Shown one piece after another: positions 17,976-27,334 of a stretch of 64,000 nt of DNA (its first letter is position 1; each line of letters starts with the position of its first letter). Under the pieces are notes generated by a model that saw only the letters and a program-made list of their open reading frames with translations, ran no database searches and had not been told where the DNA came from. The position numbers and the translations under genes were made by a program. Source of the stretch: Cyanidium caldarium (lineage: Eukaryota; Rhodophyta; Bangiophyceae; Cyanidiales; Cyanidiaceae); assembly GCA_026184775.1 (NCBI GenBank), contig JANCYW010000009.1, forward strand, positions 1 to 64,000, written 5' to 3'.

Positions 17976-19886
17976 TCACACCGCCTTGCCTGTGAGCTGC
18001 AGTTCGCGAGTGCGAAACTCGCGCAGCCAGCCCGGCTTGTAGTTCTTGGCGCGGCCGATCCACATCTCAAAGTAAGACAGGTGCGCCGGGCTGACGCCCT
18101 CGCCGCCGTACTCGTCGATGCGACCGGCCTTGAGCAGCTCCAGCTCCACGTCGTACTCGTACAGCGACAGTCCGGTGGCGTTGGGCAGGAAGATGAACGT
18201 CAGGATAAAGCCCAGCGCATTCAACGCCCCGTTCACGTAGAAAGTGGTGCGGACGTCACTGACGGTCTTGGTCTGGAACGCGCCAGTGGCCACCAGCGCG
18301 CCGCCCTTGCCCCAAAACGCCGACAAACCGGCGCATGTCGCCCGCAACACCGTCGGATACAGTTCCGCAGCGACGATGTAGGTGGTCACGTTCGGACCCA
18401 CCTGCGTGAAGAAGCTGGTCATGATGTAGAGGAACAGCAGCGCCCGCGGCGAGTTGTCCCTCAGTTGGTTGTACGCACCGCCCACGATGAAGAACAGCAC
18501 GCACTCCCAGCCGAAGCCGAACATCTGCAGGCGCACGCGGCCGCACCACTTGCGGTCCACCACAAAGGCCGCGATGTAGTAACCGATCAGCGCCACCGTG
18601 TTCTTCAGCAGGATGTAGCCGTTGATGACGATCAGGTTGCTGTCCGGCACCAGCTTGCTGAAGATCGGACCCGAGAACAGGCCGTTGCCGTAGAACGACA
18701 CGTCATTGATAAACCATCCCAAGCAGGTGGCGATCAGACGCGGCCAGTAGTAGCTCAATGAGTAGTAGTAATGGTTGCGCAGACGCTGCATTTGCGTCAG
18801 ACCCTCTTTGACATCCTGCTCGTCGCGGCGGCGCTTGGCGCTGATATACACCTCGTTCTCGCGCAGGATGAAGAAGCGATACGCCAACACGCAAGCGATC
18901 AAGCCCGCCCCGATGATGTAGTACGAGCGCCACACCCAGTTCAGCGCTTGCGTCGAGTAACCGGCGCAGTTGTTGGTGAGGCCCGCCTTCGGCGTGTTCT
19001 GCTTGGCGATGGCAAACTCGATCAGCAGCAAGATGCTGCCAATTTCCACGCCAAAGCCCTGCATGGCGAACGCCAGACCAATCGCCTCACCGCGGCGGGC
19101 GGCACGAGCACGCTCGTCGGCGCGGCCTTGCTGGCGCGCCAACGCATCGGAAAAGTACAATGCGGACGCACCCTCGCCACCGGTCTCCTGCAAGATCTTC
19201 GTGGCGCGCTTCTCCGCGGCGATCGACGCCGTCAACGGATATTCGCCGCCGATACCGAAACCGAAGAAAGCGTAAAAGATACTGAACACGGTGAAGATGG
19301 TGTTGGCCGACTGCGACGCCGCGGCCGCCATAATGATCACACCGATCAGGTACGTCGACGACGTGCACAGCATCGCCACCCGGCGCCCGATGCGGTCAGC
19401 CAATAGACCGAACACAATCATACCCGCCATGAGACCCGCGAAATTCGCGTACGACACCGCCTTGGTCACCTCCGGCTTACAAGTGCTGGCCGCCAACACG
19501 GTGTTGAAGCAAGTAACGCCAGGAGTGAACGTCTGCTTGGTGCCCCAACAAACCGGATACGCGTTGGTCCACGCGGTCTTCACCTGACCCGTGCCGACGA
19601 TGATAAAGCCCTCGATCATCATGCCCAAACCGGTGAGCATAAAACCGCCGAGGTAGCCCAGCGCGCCCAAGAAACCGCCTTCATAGCGCGGCGGCAACTC
19701 TTTGGCCTCCGACGGCACGTCGCCCTTGCCCTCGTCCACGTCGCTGTCGTACGCCAGCACCACGCCCGAACCGAACATGACCGGTGCATAGCCCGTCGAG
19801 TCCCGGAAACTGCCCCGAACGGCCGTGTCTATCTGCTGCTGTTCCTCCGCCTCCTGCGGGTCGTAGGCCTCCTGACCCGCCGGCAT
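17976..19886 (-). CDS. Phosphate transporter, MFS PHT1/Pho84 type
   Basis: 636 residues with about twelve membrane segments. GLLADRIGRR (160-169) is the MFS loop 2-3 motif and GFGIGGEYPLTA (209-220) is the signature of proton-coupled phosphate symporters of the PHT1/Pho84 group. CLGWFINDVSFYGNGLF matches the conserved start of the second half. A cytosolic loop of about 50 charged residues (RQQGRADERARAARRGEA) follows the fourth segment. A soluble, acidic N-terminus of about 60 residues and a C-terminal tail of about 60 are longer than in yeast Pho84. The usual ETKG motif is replaced by NATGLSLYEYD. Likely plasma-membrane phosphate uptake. The start is the first ATG; upstream sequence begins at TTG. 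Confidence 0.88.
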   Translation of the reverse strand: MPAGQEAYDPQEAEEQQQIDTAVRGSFRDSTGYAPVMFGSGVVLAYDSDVDEGKGDVPSEAKELPPRYEGGFLGALGYLGGFMLTGLGMMIEGFIIVGTGQVKTAWTNAYPVCWGTKQTFTPGVTCFNTVLAASTCKPEVTKAVSYANFAGLMAGMIVFGLLADRIGRRVAMLCTSSTYLIGVIIMAAAASQSANTIFTVFSIFYAFFGFGIGGEYPLTASIAAEKRATKILQETGGEGASALYFSDALARQQGRADERARAARRGEAIGLAFAMQGFGVEIGSILLLIEFAIAKQNTPKAGLTNNCAGYSTQALNWVWRSYYIIGAGLIACVLAYRFFILRENEVYISAKRRRDEQDVKEGLTQMQRLRNHYYYSLSYYWPRLIATCLGWFINDVSFYGNGLFSGPIFSKLVPDSNLIVINGYILLKNTVALIGYYIAAFVVDRKWCGRVRLQMFGFGWECVLFFIVGGAYNQLRDNSPRALLFLYIMTSFFTQVGPNVTTYIVAAELYPTVLRATCAGLSAFWGKGGALVATGAFQTKTVSDVRTTFYVNGALNALGFILTFIFLPNATGLSLYEYDVELELLKAGRIDEYGGEGVSPAHLSYFEMWIGRAKNYKPGWLREFRTRELQLTGKAV

Positions 19887-20632
19887 GGTGAATGCGGAAA
19901 GAGAGAGAAGGTGAGTTGGGGAGATGTTGCAACGAGAAAGTGTGTCTGCTGTGCGTGCCAATGAGGTCTGCTGAGCGCAGTGAAGAGCGCCAAGCAGCGA
20001 TCGTCACCGTCGCACACGTCGCCGGTGAGAAATGTTTACAGGTCCAAACACACCATGACGGTGCATGCTCGCGTTTGCCGGCGTCGCTGCTCACGCGCCG
20101 CGGGGCCGTATCCGGCGAGCTTGAATGCGGATACGGCGCCGCAGCGACAAAAAGATTCGATGCTCGCCCGAGCGGCAGATCGAATCTTGTCAAAGATTGT
20201 CACAAATTGAGGAGATGGATTGGATTGCAGCAGCGATTCGGTGCGGTGACCGTGCCGCTGGAACTCCCCAGAGAAGACTCACGGCGGTCGCCTGCGAATA
20301 TCGTGGTGGCGGGGTACCGCGACAAATCTTTCGCGATATTCCAACATCGCTCCGCGTCGTGTTGCCCACCGCGGTGCATCTCACCGAATCCGCCAACTCG
20401 TTGCCACTCCGAATTGAGTACTTGCGCACCTGGGAACGTCCACTGGCAACCCGCAACACAGTCACCGGCGACGATGCCATAACAACAGGTCATTTCCAGC
20501 GGATGCACCTCGAGAAACGTGCCCTCGCGCTGGAACCTCCTCCGTGTCCCTTCCAAACCTCCTCCGCGCTCTCCGATCGCTTTTCGCACCGAGAGAGCGC
20601 ACCAAGCGCCTTTTCCGGCATTCCCTCCGTGC
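19887..20632. promoter_or_regulatory. Long divergent spacer upstream of phosphate transporter
   Basis: About 745 bp, the longest gene-free stretch of the genic region, between the transporter start and a small ORF on the other strand. I looked for phosphate-starvation elements (GNATATNC, CACGTG) and found no exact match. No RNA gene recognised. Its length is compatible with a regulated promoter. Confidence 0.35.
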
Positions 20633-20953
20633 ATGAATGACTCCAGCCTCCTCCCGGAGCCACCGGCGGATCATCCGAACGACGATGATCCCCTCAACAA
20701 CCATCAAGCGCCCCTCCTCTTTCGGCGCCACCTCCAACAACGGCGACACGAGGTCTCCCAGGAGCGCCAACGCCTCCTTCGACTCCCGGCCGTCACCAAA
20801 TCCGACTACCTGCAACACCGCCTGCGCTGCTGCCAACGCGCACTGGAGCTCATCGACCAACGCCTCGCGCTGTCCTCCGACTCGCCCTCTCACCCGGACG
20901 AATTGACCACCCTGCTGGGGTCGCTCGCTTTACACGACCACCCTTCGTCTTAG
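20633..20953 (+). CDS. Small hypothetical protein, 106 residues
   Basis: ATG start, acidic Pro/Asp-rich N-terminus of about 25 residues, then a predicted amphipathic helical stretch rich in Arg, Gln, Leu (FRRHLQQRRHEV to LELIDQRLAL), and a Ser/Leu tail. The helix-like heptads and codon pattern look more like protein than its antisense frame. Its TAG (20951-20953) overlaps the TAA of CSE1 (20950-20952) on the opposite strand. I do not recognise the family; it could be a small coiled-coil subunit or a chance ORF. Confidence 0.42.
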   Translation: MNDSSLLPEPPADHPNDDDPLNNHQAPLLFRRHLQQRRHEVSQERQRLLRLPAVTKSDYLQHRLRCCQRALELIDQRLALSSDSPSHPDELTTLLGSLALHDHPSS

Positions 20954-23928
20954 CGATCCGCTTCTCCCCGCGCTTGCAGCCACTCCGAAAACCACCGCGC
21001 CTGCTCCGCTGTGCACCCTTGCGCCACCAGCTTCTCGCACTCCGCAGGTGTCGTGCACACTCGCCCCAGCGCCGCCAATAACAGCGGCACCGGGTCGGAC
21101 ACTTGCGGGAGCGGATCCGCCGCTGGCACGCGCACGTTGCGCAGCTCGGCGTGCTCCACCGAGTACTCCAGCACCGCCGCGCTCGGCTCTTCGGACTGGT
21201 CGCCGTCACTCCCCGTCACGGCGCCCACACCCGCCGCCCCACTGCCCGCGGCCTGTCGTACCGCCCGACAGCAGGCTACCGCAATGCCCAACAGCTGCGG
21301 CCACAATGCCGGCCGCGCCTCCATCAACGATACCAACGCGGCGCATACCGTCTTGCCAGCAACCGCATCGCGCCACCAAGCAACCGGCGTGTCCACGGAC
21401 GCGGTCAACATCGCCAGCTCCGGCACCCACACCTGTTCCAGCACTTGCGTGAGCAGCCCTGGCTGCAGCGGCTCCATCGCCGCCATCAGCGAATGCGCCC
21501 CGAGCCGCACCACCCAGTGCGACAGACACACCACCAGCTCGCGGCTGTACTTGGGCGTGCGCGCCTGCTGCAACCGCAGCATCAGCACCTCCACGATGCT
21601 GGTGGCGTACGGCTGCCACCGCTCGGTGCCCGCGCACGCATCCATCACCGCCGTCAGCAGCTGGCAGCCGTGCTGGTCGTGGGCGCGCAGCGATACCAGC
21701 TTCTGAAACACACCCAGCACCCGCGGCAAGTGCTCGGCGTCGCAGAGGATCCCGGGCGCCACCCGCAGAAAACTGATGAGCAGCTGCACCATGCTGGGGA
21801 TGTAGCCGTGGCGCGACCACAGCGGCGGCGCTAGCAACGGCGGCAACAGCTGCAAGTAGGCCACGGTCGCCCCGCCGCCTCGGTGCCATAGCATCTGCGC
21901 CAGGATCTGAAACACGTACGGCGCCAGCTCGGACAGGTCCTGCTGCAGAATGGTCTCAAACGGTGCGAATAGCATCGCCTCCACCTCCGCCACCTCGGTT
22001 CGCTGCAGCAGCGCCGCCAATGTCTCGAAGAGCGCGTGCCGAAAGAGCGGATTGCGGGAGTTGTCGCTGACGCGCGCCACCTGCTGCGCCAACACGGACA
22101 CCGTCGGCGGCACCGCCTTGAGTGGCAACGACGGCGCCAGGCGCAGCAGCAGGCGCATCACCTGTTCATTCTGTTGATCGCGCTGCAGCAGCGCCAACAC
22201 CTGCTCCCCACAGGTGGCGATGCTGCTGGCGTCGAGCGACAAGCGCGGAGTGCCCGTCGGCATCTCCGGCGCCAGCAAACGCTCCAGACCACGCGCCGCA
22301 TACGTGTGAATGACCGTCGACGGCGCTTGCAACAGTTGAATCAACAGCAGCGCCGCAGCTGTCAGCAGCGGCACGGCCAACTGACTCCTAAACGTCATCA
22401 CAAACTTGACCGCATCGGCGGCCAGAATGGGGTGCGTTGGCGCCTGCACCGTGTTCGCCGCGGCCCGCAGCTCCGGCTCGATGTGCGCCGTGAAAAACTC
22501 CTCGATATCGATCAGACTGCTGGTGGCGGTGGCGCCAGCCGCTTTGGTGCCCGACTTCCAACTCAGCGCACTCACCACGTACACTGCCACGTCCTTGTCC
22601 TTCCAGTGCCGCCGGGGATCGGCGGCATACAAGCTCAACAGATGCTCGACGTGCTTGGCGAACAGCTGCATCACCGGCAACTCGAAATGCACCAGCAGCG
22701 CCTTGAGCAATTCGCCGGCCGCCCGCCGACGACTGCCCGCGTCGCTGCCCTCCAGATCCCACCGCACGTACTCGGAAGGATTGTCCTCGAACAGCTCCTC
22801 GTCACACGGGCGCAGCTGCATGTTGGGCACCACCACCCGCTCGCATATTCGCTGCAAGACGGTGGCGCCCGCATCACCGCCCTCGACGCGATTCTCTAAC
22901 AGGACGTGATCCACCCCGCTGCTGACCGTGGTCAAGAAGCGGATGCCGGCGGTGGCCACGCTGTCGTATCGCGCCCGATCGCTGCACCGCAACAACAAGT
23001 GCCACACCACCGACAAGAATGCCGGCAGGTACGGCCGGAACTCCTCCTCGTACTTTTCCGCGAACACATTCACCACCTCCAACGCGCGCGCTTGCACCCG
23101 ATCCGTGGTGCTCGGTTCGGTGTCGTCCAGAGCATCGGCGTCGACATCGACTGCCCGGTTCGTCACACCGTTATGAGCTGATACCGCCATACCTGCCCCC
23201 TCCCGCCATTGCAGTAACGCCTCCAGTCCGCCCATCCATTCGCCCAGGTGGTCCTCAAAGTACTCGGGCAGGTCCTGAAACACCAACGAATAGCACACCT
23301 CCACCACCGCATATAGCATGGCGCCCACCGATGCACCCGCGCCCGCCTTCACTTGCTGCACCAGCCTCCCAAAAAACACCGTCAGCGGCTCTTGCACCGC
23401 GTGCAGCACGGTGAGAATCTCCCGAAACAGCGCGTCGCTGCGCATCTCGTGACGATAACGCTCCACCAGCGCTTCCAACACCTCCAGCGCCCCCAGTGCC
23501 TCATTCCACTCCGGCGTTTCCGGTTTACTGCGTTCACCAGCCCACAACGCCTGTGACACGTACGCCAACAGTTGCGGCCAGCGTTCGGGAAAGTCGTGCG
23601 CGGCCACCGCCACCAACGCCTGCACCACCTGCCGCCGTACCACCCTCGCCGTTCCCGCCGCCATCTCCAGTAGCGACGCCTTGAGCAGCTCCCTATCCTC
23701 CGTTGGCCACTCCTCCCATCCTCGCCGCACCAGATTCTTCACGTACACCGCTGCCGCCTGCGAGACGGCCAGTGCCCCGGGCGCCTCGTCGCCCTGCCGC
23801 ATCACCCGCACCATCTCCGCCACAAACCCTGGCTCTGTCTCCCGTTCATCCAGTGTGGCCTCGGCCGCCAGGCGCGTTGACGCATCCGGGGATATGGTCG
23901 CCGCCACGACCGGATAGAGGTCGATCAT
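20950..23928 (-). CDS. CSE1: Exportin-2, CSE1/CAS
   Basis: Nuclear export receptor that recycles importin-alpha to the cytosol with RanGTP. 992 residues of HEAT-repeat helices, close to the 960-970 typical of the family. The N-terminus (importin-beta N-terminal domain) has RLAAEATLDE, AAAVYVKNLVRRGW and HDFPERWPQLL. Family-specific sequences are VFQDLPEYFEDHLGEWM and FAEKYEEEFRPYLPAFLSVVW, which match CSE1 and not importin-7 or CRM1. A second ATG at 24075 is in frame but would overlap the 3' end of DCC1, so MIDLYPVV is the better start. Same strand as DCC1, 115 bp downstream. Confidence 0.9.
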   Translation of the reverse strand: MIDLYPVVAATISPDASTRLAAEATLDERETEPGFVAEMVRVMRQGDEAPGALAVSQAAAVYVKNLVRRGWEEWPTEDRELLKASLLEMAAGTARVVRRQVVQALVAVAAHDFPERWPQLLAYVSQALWAGERSKPETPEWNEALGALEVLEALVERYRHEMRSDALFREILTVLHAVQEPLTVFFGRLVQQVKAGAGASVGAMLYAVVEVCYSLVFQDLPEYFEDHLGEWMGGLEALLQWREGAGMAVSAHNGVTNRAVDVDADALDDTEPSTTDRVQARALEVVNVFAEKYEEEFRPYLPAFLSVVWHLLLRCSDRARYDSVATAGIRFLTTVSSGVDHVLLENRVEGGDAGATVLQRICERVVVPNMQLRPCDEELFEDNPSEYVRWDLEGSDAGSRRRAAGELLKALLVHFELPVMQLFAKHVEHLLSLYAADPRRHWKDKDVAVYVVSALSWKSGTKAAGATATSSLIDIEEFFTAHIEPELRAAANTVQAPTHPILAADAVKFVMTFRSQLAVPLLTAAALLLIQLLQAPSTVIHTYAARGLERLLAPEMPTGTPRLSLDASSIATCGEQVLALLQRDQQNEQVMRLLLRLAPSLPLKAVPPTVSVLAQQVARVSDNSRNPLFRHALFETLAALLQRTEVAEVEAMLFAPFETILQQDLSELAPYVFQILAQMLWHRGGGATVAYLQLLPPLLAPPLWSRHGYIPSMVQLLISFLRVAPGILCDAEHLPRVLGVFQKLVSLRAHDQHGCQLLTAVMDACAGTERWQPYATSIVEVLMLRLQQARTPKYSRELVVCLSHWVVRLGAHSLMAAMEPLQPGLLTQVLEQVWVPELAMLTASVDTPVAWWRDAVAGKTVCAALVSLMEARPALWPQLLGIAVACCRAVRQAAGSGAAGVGAVTGSDGDQSEEPSAAVLEYSVEHAELRNVRVPAADPLPQVSDPVPLLLAALGRVCTTPAECEKLVAQGCTAEQARWFSEWLQARGEADR

Positions 23929-24043
23929 GTCGCGCAGTGGGTGGATGCTCGCACCAGATCCGCTGCACCTCTGCTCGAGGCACCGACGAAACGCTGCGGC
24001 GCGACGGATTTGGCGGCAATGCGGGCGCGCATTCCGGGAGCGT

Positions 24044-25426
24044 TTATCGCCGCACGTACCGGAGCAGGGCGGCATGGCTCACCGCGCCGGTCTGCAGCGG
24101 GCGAGCGTAACGGTGCAGAACGGTGTCGGGCACGCGTTGCAGATAGGGCTCTAGTTCGGCACGCGTCCACTCCGGACGGACGCGGAAGAGGTTCGCTAGG
24201 CGTGCCTGGGGATTCAGCGGCAGCTCATCGGCCACCAGGCGGCGGAATAGCGGTCGACGCTGAGCTGGGGCAGTGGGGGGTGGGAGGGTGTTGGCGTATG
24301 AACGGGCGCCGACCGTCGAGGTGGCCATGCTGCGAGCGACCACGTCGTGGTTGGGGTCGGCGCGAAAGTCGACGTGCTCCTCGACAAGGGCCACACCCTG
24401 TAACTGCTCTGCCGCATCGGCCACACTCTGCACCACACGTCCAGGGACGCGGTACTGCAGCTCGCGAAGTAGCTCTTCGGCGGCGCAGATACCGTGTGGA
24501 TAGCGTTTCAGGATGATGGCCGCCAGACGGCGGACCGCCTCACGGGCACGCAATACCACCCGGTCAGCGTCGGCGGGCGAGCAGCCGTCGGGCGCCTGGA
24601 AAAACTTGTGGATGCAGTGCTCGGCGACGACGGCATCTACGCCATCCTCCTCGATGAGGGCGCTTCGCAGTGTCGCCCGACTGACGGCGCCGCCGTCGCT
24701 CTGCAGGACCAACAACGTGTCCAACACTCGCTGCAGCGCCTCGTCCAGCGCGTCCGCATCCACCAGCACGTAGCGCTGGGTCGGGTGCAACTGCACGATA
24801 TCCAGCGCCAACAAGTGTGTTCGCAATTCCGCGTCGGATGCTTGGGCCAGGGACAGCAGCTCGGTCCACGTGAAACCGATGGGTGCCGCAGACTGGCCAG
24901 CGTACCGAGCGCCGTGACGCATCACCGTCTGGAGTGCCCCGAAGCGCGGCCACCGTTGCGCGCACTCCAGGCGCTGATGCAGGCGGGCAGGCACCGAACG
25001 CTCCGTTTCATCACCCTCGGCAGGTGCCACCAGCAGCAACGTATTCGAAGTCTCCAGGTTGCGCAACGAGTAGGTGGCCGTCGGTGTGCACAGCGCCGCC
25101 TCGCTCTCCAGATCGTCCCCGAGACGTCGACTGCTCTCCGACTCCTCGGCAAGAAGGCTCTGAAGCGCGGTGCTCACGCCAGCGGATTCGTGCTGGGCGA
25201 CTCCATCCTTCAAGTACACGCCTTGGAAGTAGCTTTCGCCATTCCACACGCCGTGTTTTGACAACAACTCACGGAGGCGATCTTCCAGTGACGTCGACGC
25301 ATCGCCATCCCGCAAAACCTCCAAAGCGTCCCAGTCTAGCAACAGGAACTCGTCGGACCGGTCGGCGCTCTCGCTGAAAACCAGTCGGCACGCGTCCGGC
25401 GGCGAGCTGACGCGCTTGTGCTGCAT
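24044..25426 (-). CDS. DCC1: Sister chromatid cohesion protein DCC1
   Basis: Subunit, with CTF8, of the CTF18 clamp loader that acts in cohesion establishment and fork processing. 460 residues (human DSCC1 is about 390). The identifying sequence is TYSLRNLETSNTLLLVAP, the conserved beta-strand region where DCC1 contacts CTF8/CTF18, preceded by DEFLLLDWDALEVLRDG. The C-terminal third contains winged-helix-like segments (FKVRPEW-type FRVRPEWTRAELEPYLQRVP) as in yeast Dcc1. Start is the first ATG; the longer frame starts at GTG. CTF18 and CTF8 are not in the window. Confidence 0.82.
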   Translation of the reverse strand: MQHKRVSSPPDACRLVFSESADRSDEFLLLDWDALEVLRDGDASTSLEDRLRELLSKHGVWNGESYFQGVYLKDGVAQHESAGVSTALQSLLAEESESSRRLGDDLESEAALCTPTATYSLRNLETSNTLLLVAPAEGDETERSVPARLHQRLECAQRWPRFGALQTVMRHGARYAGQSAAPIGFTWTELLSLAQASDAELRTHLLALDIVQLHPTQRYVLVDADALDEALQRVLDTLLVLQSDGGAVSRATLRSALIEEDGVDAVVAEHCIHKFFQAPDGCSPADADRVVLRAREAVRRLAAIILKRYPHGICAAEELLRELQYRVPGRVVQSVADAAEQLQGVALVEEHVDFRADPNHDVVARSMATSTVGARSYANTLPPPTAPAQRRPLFRRLVADELPLNPQARLANLFRVRPEWTRAELEPYLQRVPDTVLHRYARPLQTGAVSHAALLRYVRR

Positions 25427-25985
25427 GACTACCACGCTTTTCCGACCGCGCTCAGCGAGGTGTTCTGCAGGGCACGCGTCGAACAGCCGGCTAGCGAGTT
25501 GGTCGCGCGGCTCCTCTGATTCCCGCGTTTCCGCGTTTCCCAGCGGGGGACGGTTTGACGGCCGTGAGAACGGTACGAATGGTGTTCCGCACGGGCCAAC
25601 CGGACGCCAGAACTGTGTAGTAGCTGCATACCATGTGAGGCGCGATGGCGCTCGGTGGTATTCCCATCGGCATCCAGGGGCCTTGAGGAGCGTGACGATT
25701 GCCCGGAAGCCACCAACACAACCGAACCAGAGCACTTGTCATCGCTACTTTGCCGCCCCGTCGCGTGTCCCCTGCCCGCCCAGGTGAACGTGTGCACTGC
25801 GAACATATGCAGACTCGCCTTGAGTGCACACTCTCCGGTCATCGAGCTCCGCATCGCCCGCCAGACGTTCGCCCGTGCTCGGCCGCCCGTTCGAACCGGT
25901 TTCGATGCAGCGACGCCGCTGACTTGCCTTCGTTACCGACTCGCTTCCCCTCGCTCCTGTGTTCCGCGCAGCACGCCTTCCCATT
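25427..25985. promoter_or_regulatory. Divergent promoter region, DCC1 / metaxin
   Basis: About 560 bp between divergent ATGs. A repeated CGCGTTTC word occurs at about 25523-25540 (CCCGCGTTTCCGCGTTTCCC), similar to but not matching E2F sites. No gene. Confidence 0.35.
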
Positions 25986-27269
25986 ATGGCACCCCACTGG
26001 GACGGCTATCACTTCACGTTGTACCAAGATCACCACGCAGCGTGGGGACTGCCCAGCAACGACCCGGACTGTCTGGCGGCGCACGCGCTGTTGCGCTTCC
26101 TGGGCGTGCCGAGCGCCCAGCTGGACGTGCGATACGGCAGTCTGTGCATGACCGACAAGCTGGCACTGCCGGTGGTGCTGGTGGAGCGGCGCGATGCCGA
26201 CGCGGAGAATGCGGCGGGGATGGCCAACCAGTGCTCGGTGTTGAGCGCCGGCCTGTTGGCCGTTCGGGAGCGTTGGCGGCGCGAGGGATGGCTGATGGGC
26301 GACTTCGTGGCCGCCGACGCCGACGCGTACACGTGCCTAGTGCGCGACCGCCTGGATTTGGCGCGGCTTTACGAATGGTGGCATCTGGACACCAACTATC
26401 AGCGCTTCACCCACCGGCACTACGCGGAGGGGTGCGGACTGCCGCTGTTGGCACGCCTAACCGTGCCGCGACAGGAGCGCGAGTCGGTGCGCGCACGGCT
26501 GGCGCAACAGAGCGCGGCGTTCCGGGAGGTGCTGCGGCGTGGCGAGGCCGGAAAACTGGCCGATGGCGATGCGCACACCTCGGCAACAGCGACAGCAGCA
26601 GCCGCGCAGCACCGGCACGCGCCGTTATCGCCGACGCTGCTACGGGGCGCGCGCAGCCACGCCGGCCTGCCGGTAGACGATCACGAGTTTTGGAACACCG
26701 AAGTGGAGCCGCTGCTGGATGCGCTGGTGGCGCGACTGGGCCGCGGACCGTACTTTGGCGGCGGCGGCGGCGGCGGCGGCGGAGTCGCCACACCCGCCTC
26801 GCACGCAGCGACACCGGCGTCATGGCAGCAACGACCCGGCTACTTGGATGCGGTGGTGTACGGCCACCTGGCGGTGTATCTGGCGCAAGATCTGCCGACA
26901 GCGAGCATCCTGAAAGAGCTGGTGGCGAAACGGCCCAAGTTGGTGCGCTTCGTAGAGCGCATTCGCTCCGAATACTTCACCGCGCCCGTCACCAGCAATG
27001 GCGAGACAACTGCCGCCACCTCATCATCTACCGACCGGGCGGCGGTCACGCCCGACACCCACAAGCCGCGCGCCTCCGCCGGTCCGCGCACCTCTCGCGA
27101 CGCGCCCGACGACGAGTCCATCCGCAAGTCGTCCAAGAAGCTGACACCCGAAGAGGAGGCACAGCGGGCGCGCGAGTCGGCCAACCGCGCGTTCATCTTA
27201 TTGACGGTGGGCAGTTTTGTTTTTTACACCCTCTTCGGTTCGGCGATCGACGTTCGCATCGGATCGTGA
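25986..27269 (+). CDS. Metaxin-like mitochondrial SAM subunit
   Basis: Glutathione-transferase-fold protein of the mitochondrial outer membrane sorting and assembly machinery. 427 residues. The N-terminal thioredoxin-like half includes SNDPDCLAAHALLRFLG; the helical C-terminal half has YLDAVVYGHLAVYLAQDLP, the metaxin/SAM37 signature. A C-terminal hydrophobic segment (FILLTVGSFVFYTLFG) after a charged stretch (KKLTPEEEAQRARESANR) is a likely tail anchor. A run of ten Gly (26757-26784, GGC repeat) and Thr/Ala-rich linkers are inserts. Start is ATG; the longer frame starts at GTG. Assigned by motif and layout, so a different metaxin-family role is possible. Confidence 0.75.
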   Translation: MAPHWDGYHFTLYQDHHAAWGLPSNDPDCLAAHALLRFLGVPSAQLDVRYGSLCMTDKLALPVVLVERRDADAENAAGMANQCSVLSAGLLAVRERWRREGWLMGDFVAADADAYTCLVRDRLDLARLYEWWHLDTNYQRFTHRHYAEGCGLPLLARLTVPRQERESVRARLAQQSAAFREVLRRGEAGKLADGDAHTSATATAAAAQHRHAPLSPTLLRGARSHAGLPVDDHEFWNTEVEPLLDALVARLGRGPYFGGGGGGGGGVATPASHAATPASWQQRPGYLDAVVYGHLAVYLAQDLPTASILKELVAKRPKLVRFVERIRSEYFTAPVTSNGETTAATSSSTDRAAVTPDTHKPRASAGPRTSRDAPDDESIRKSSKKLTPEEEAQRARESANRAFILLTVGSFVFYTLFGSAIDVRIGS

Positions 27270-27334
27270 ATCGTCAACAACGGTCAGAGGCATTCCCCAG
27301 CCTCTTCCAAGGTACGTTTCTCCTCGCCAGGACG

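Noticed and set aside
20950-24075. CSE1 start at 24075
   Set aside because: Would overlap the end of DCC1 coding sequence; the ATG at 23928 begins the conserved importin-beta-like N-terminus.
25520-25545. E2F-like sites (CGCGTTTC repeats) upstream of DCC1
   Set aside because: Neither copy matches TTTSSCGC exactly; GC-rich words like this are common here. Mentioned only as a near match.
25880-25900. T-arm-like sequence around CGTTCGAACC
   Set aside because: The stem pairs only three bases and no anticodon or acceptor arms can be built around it.
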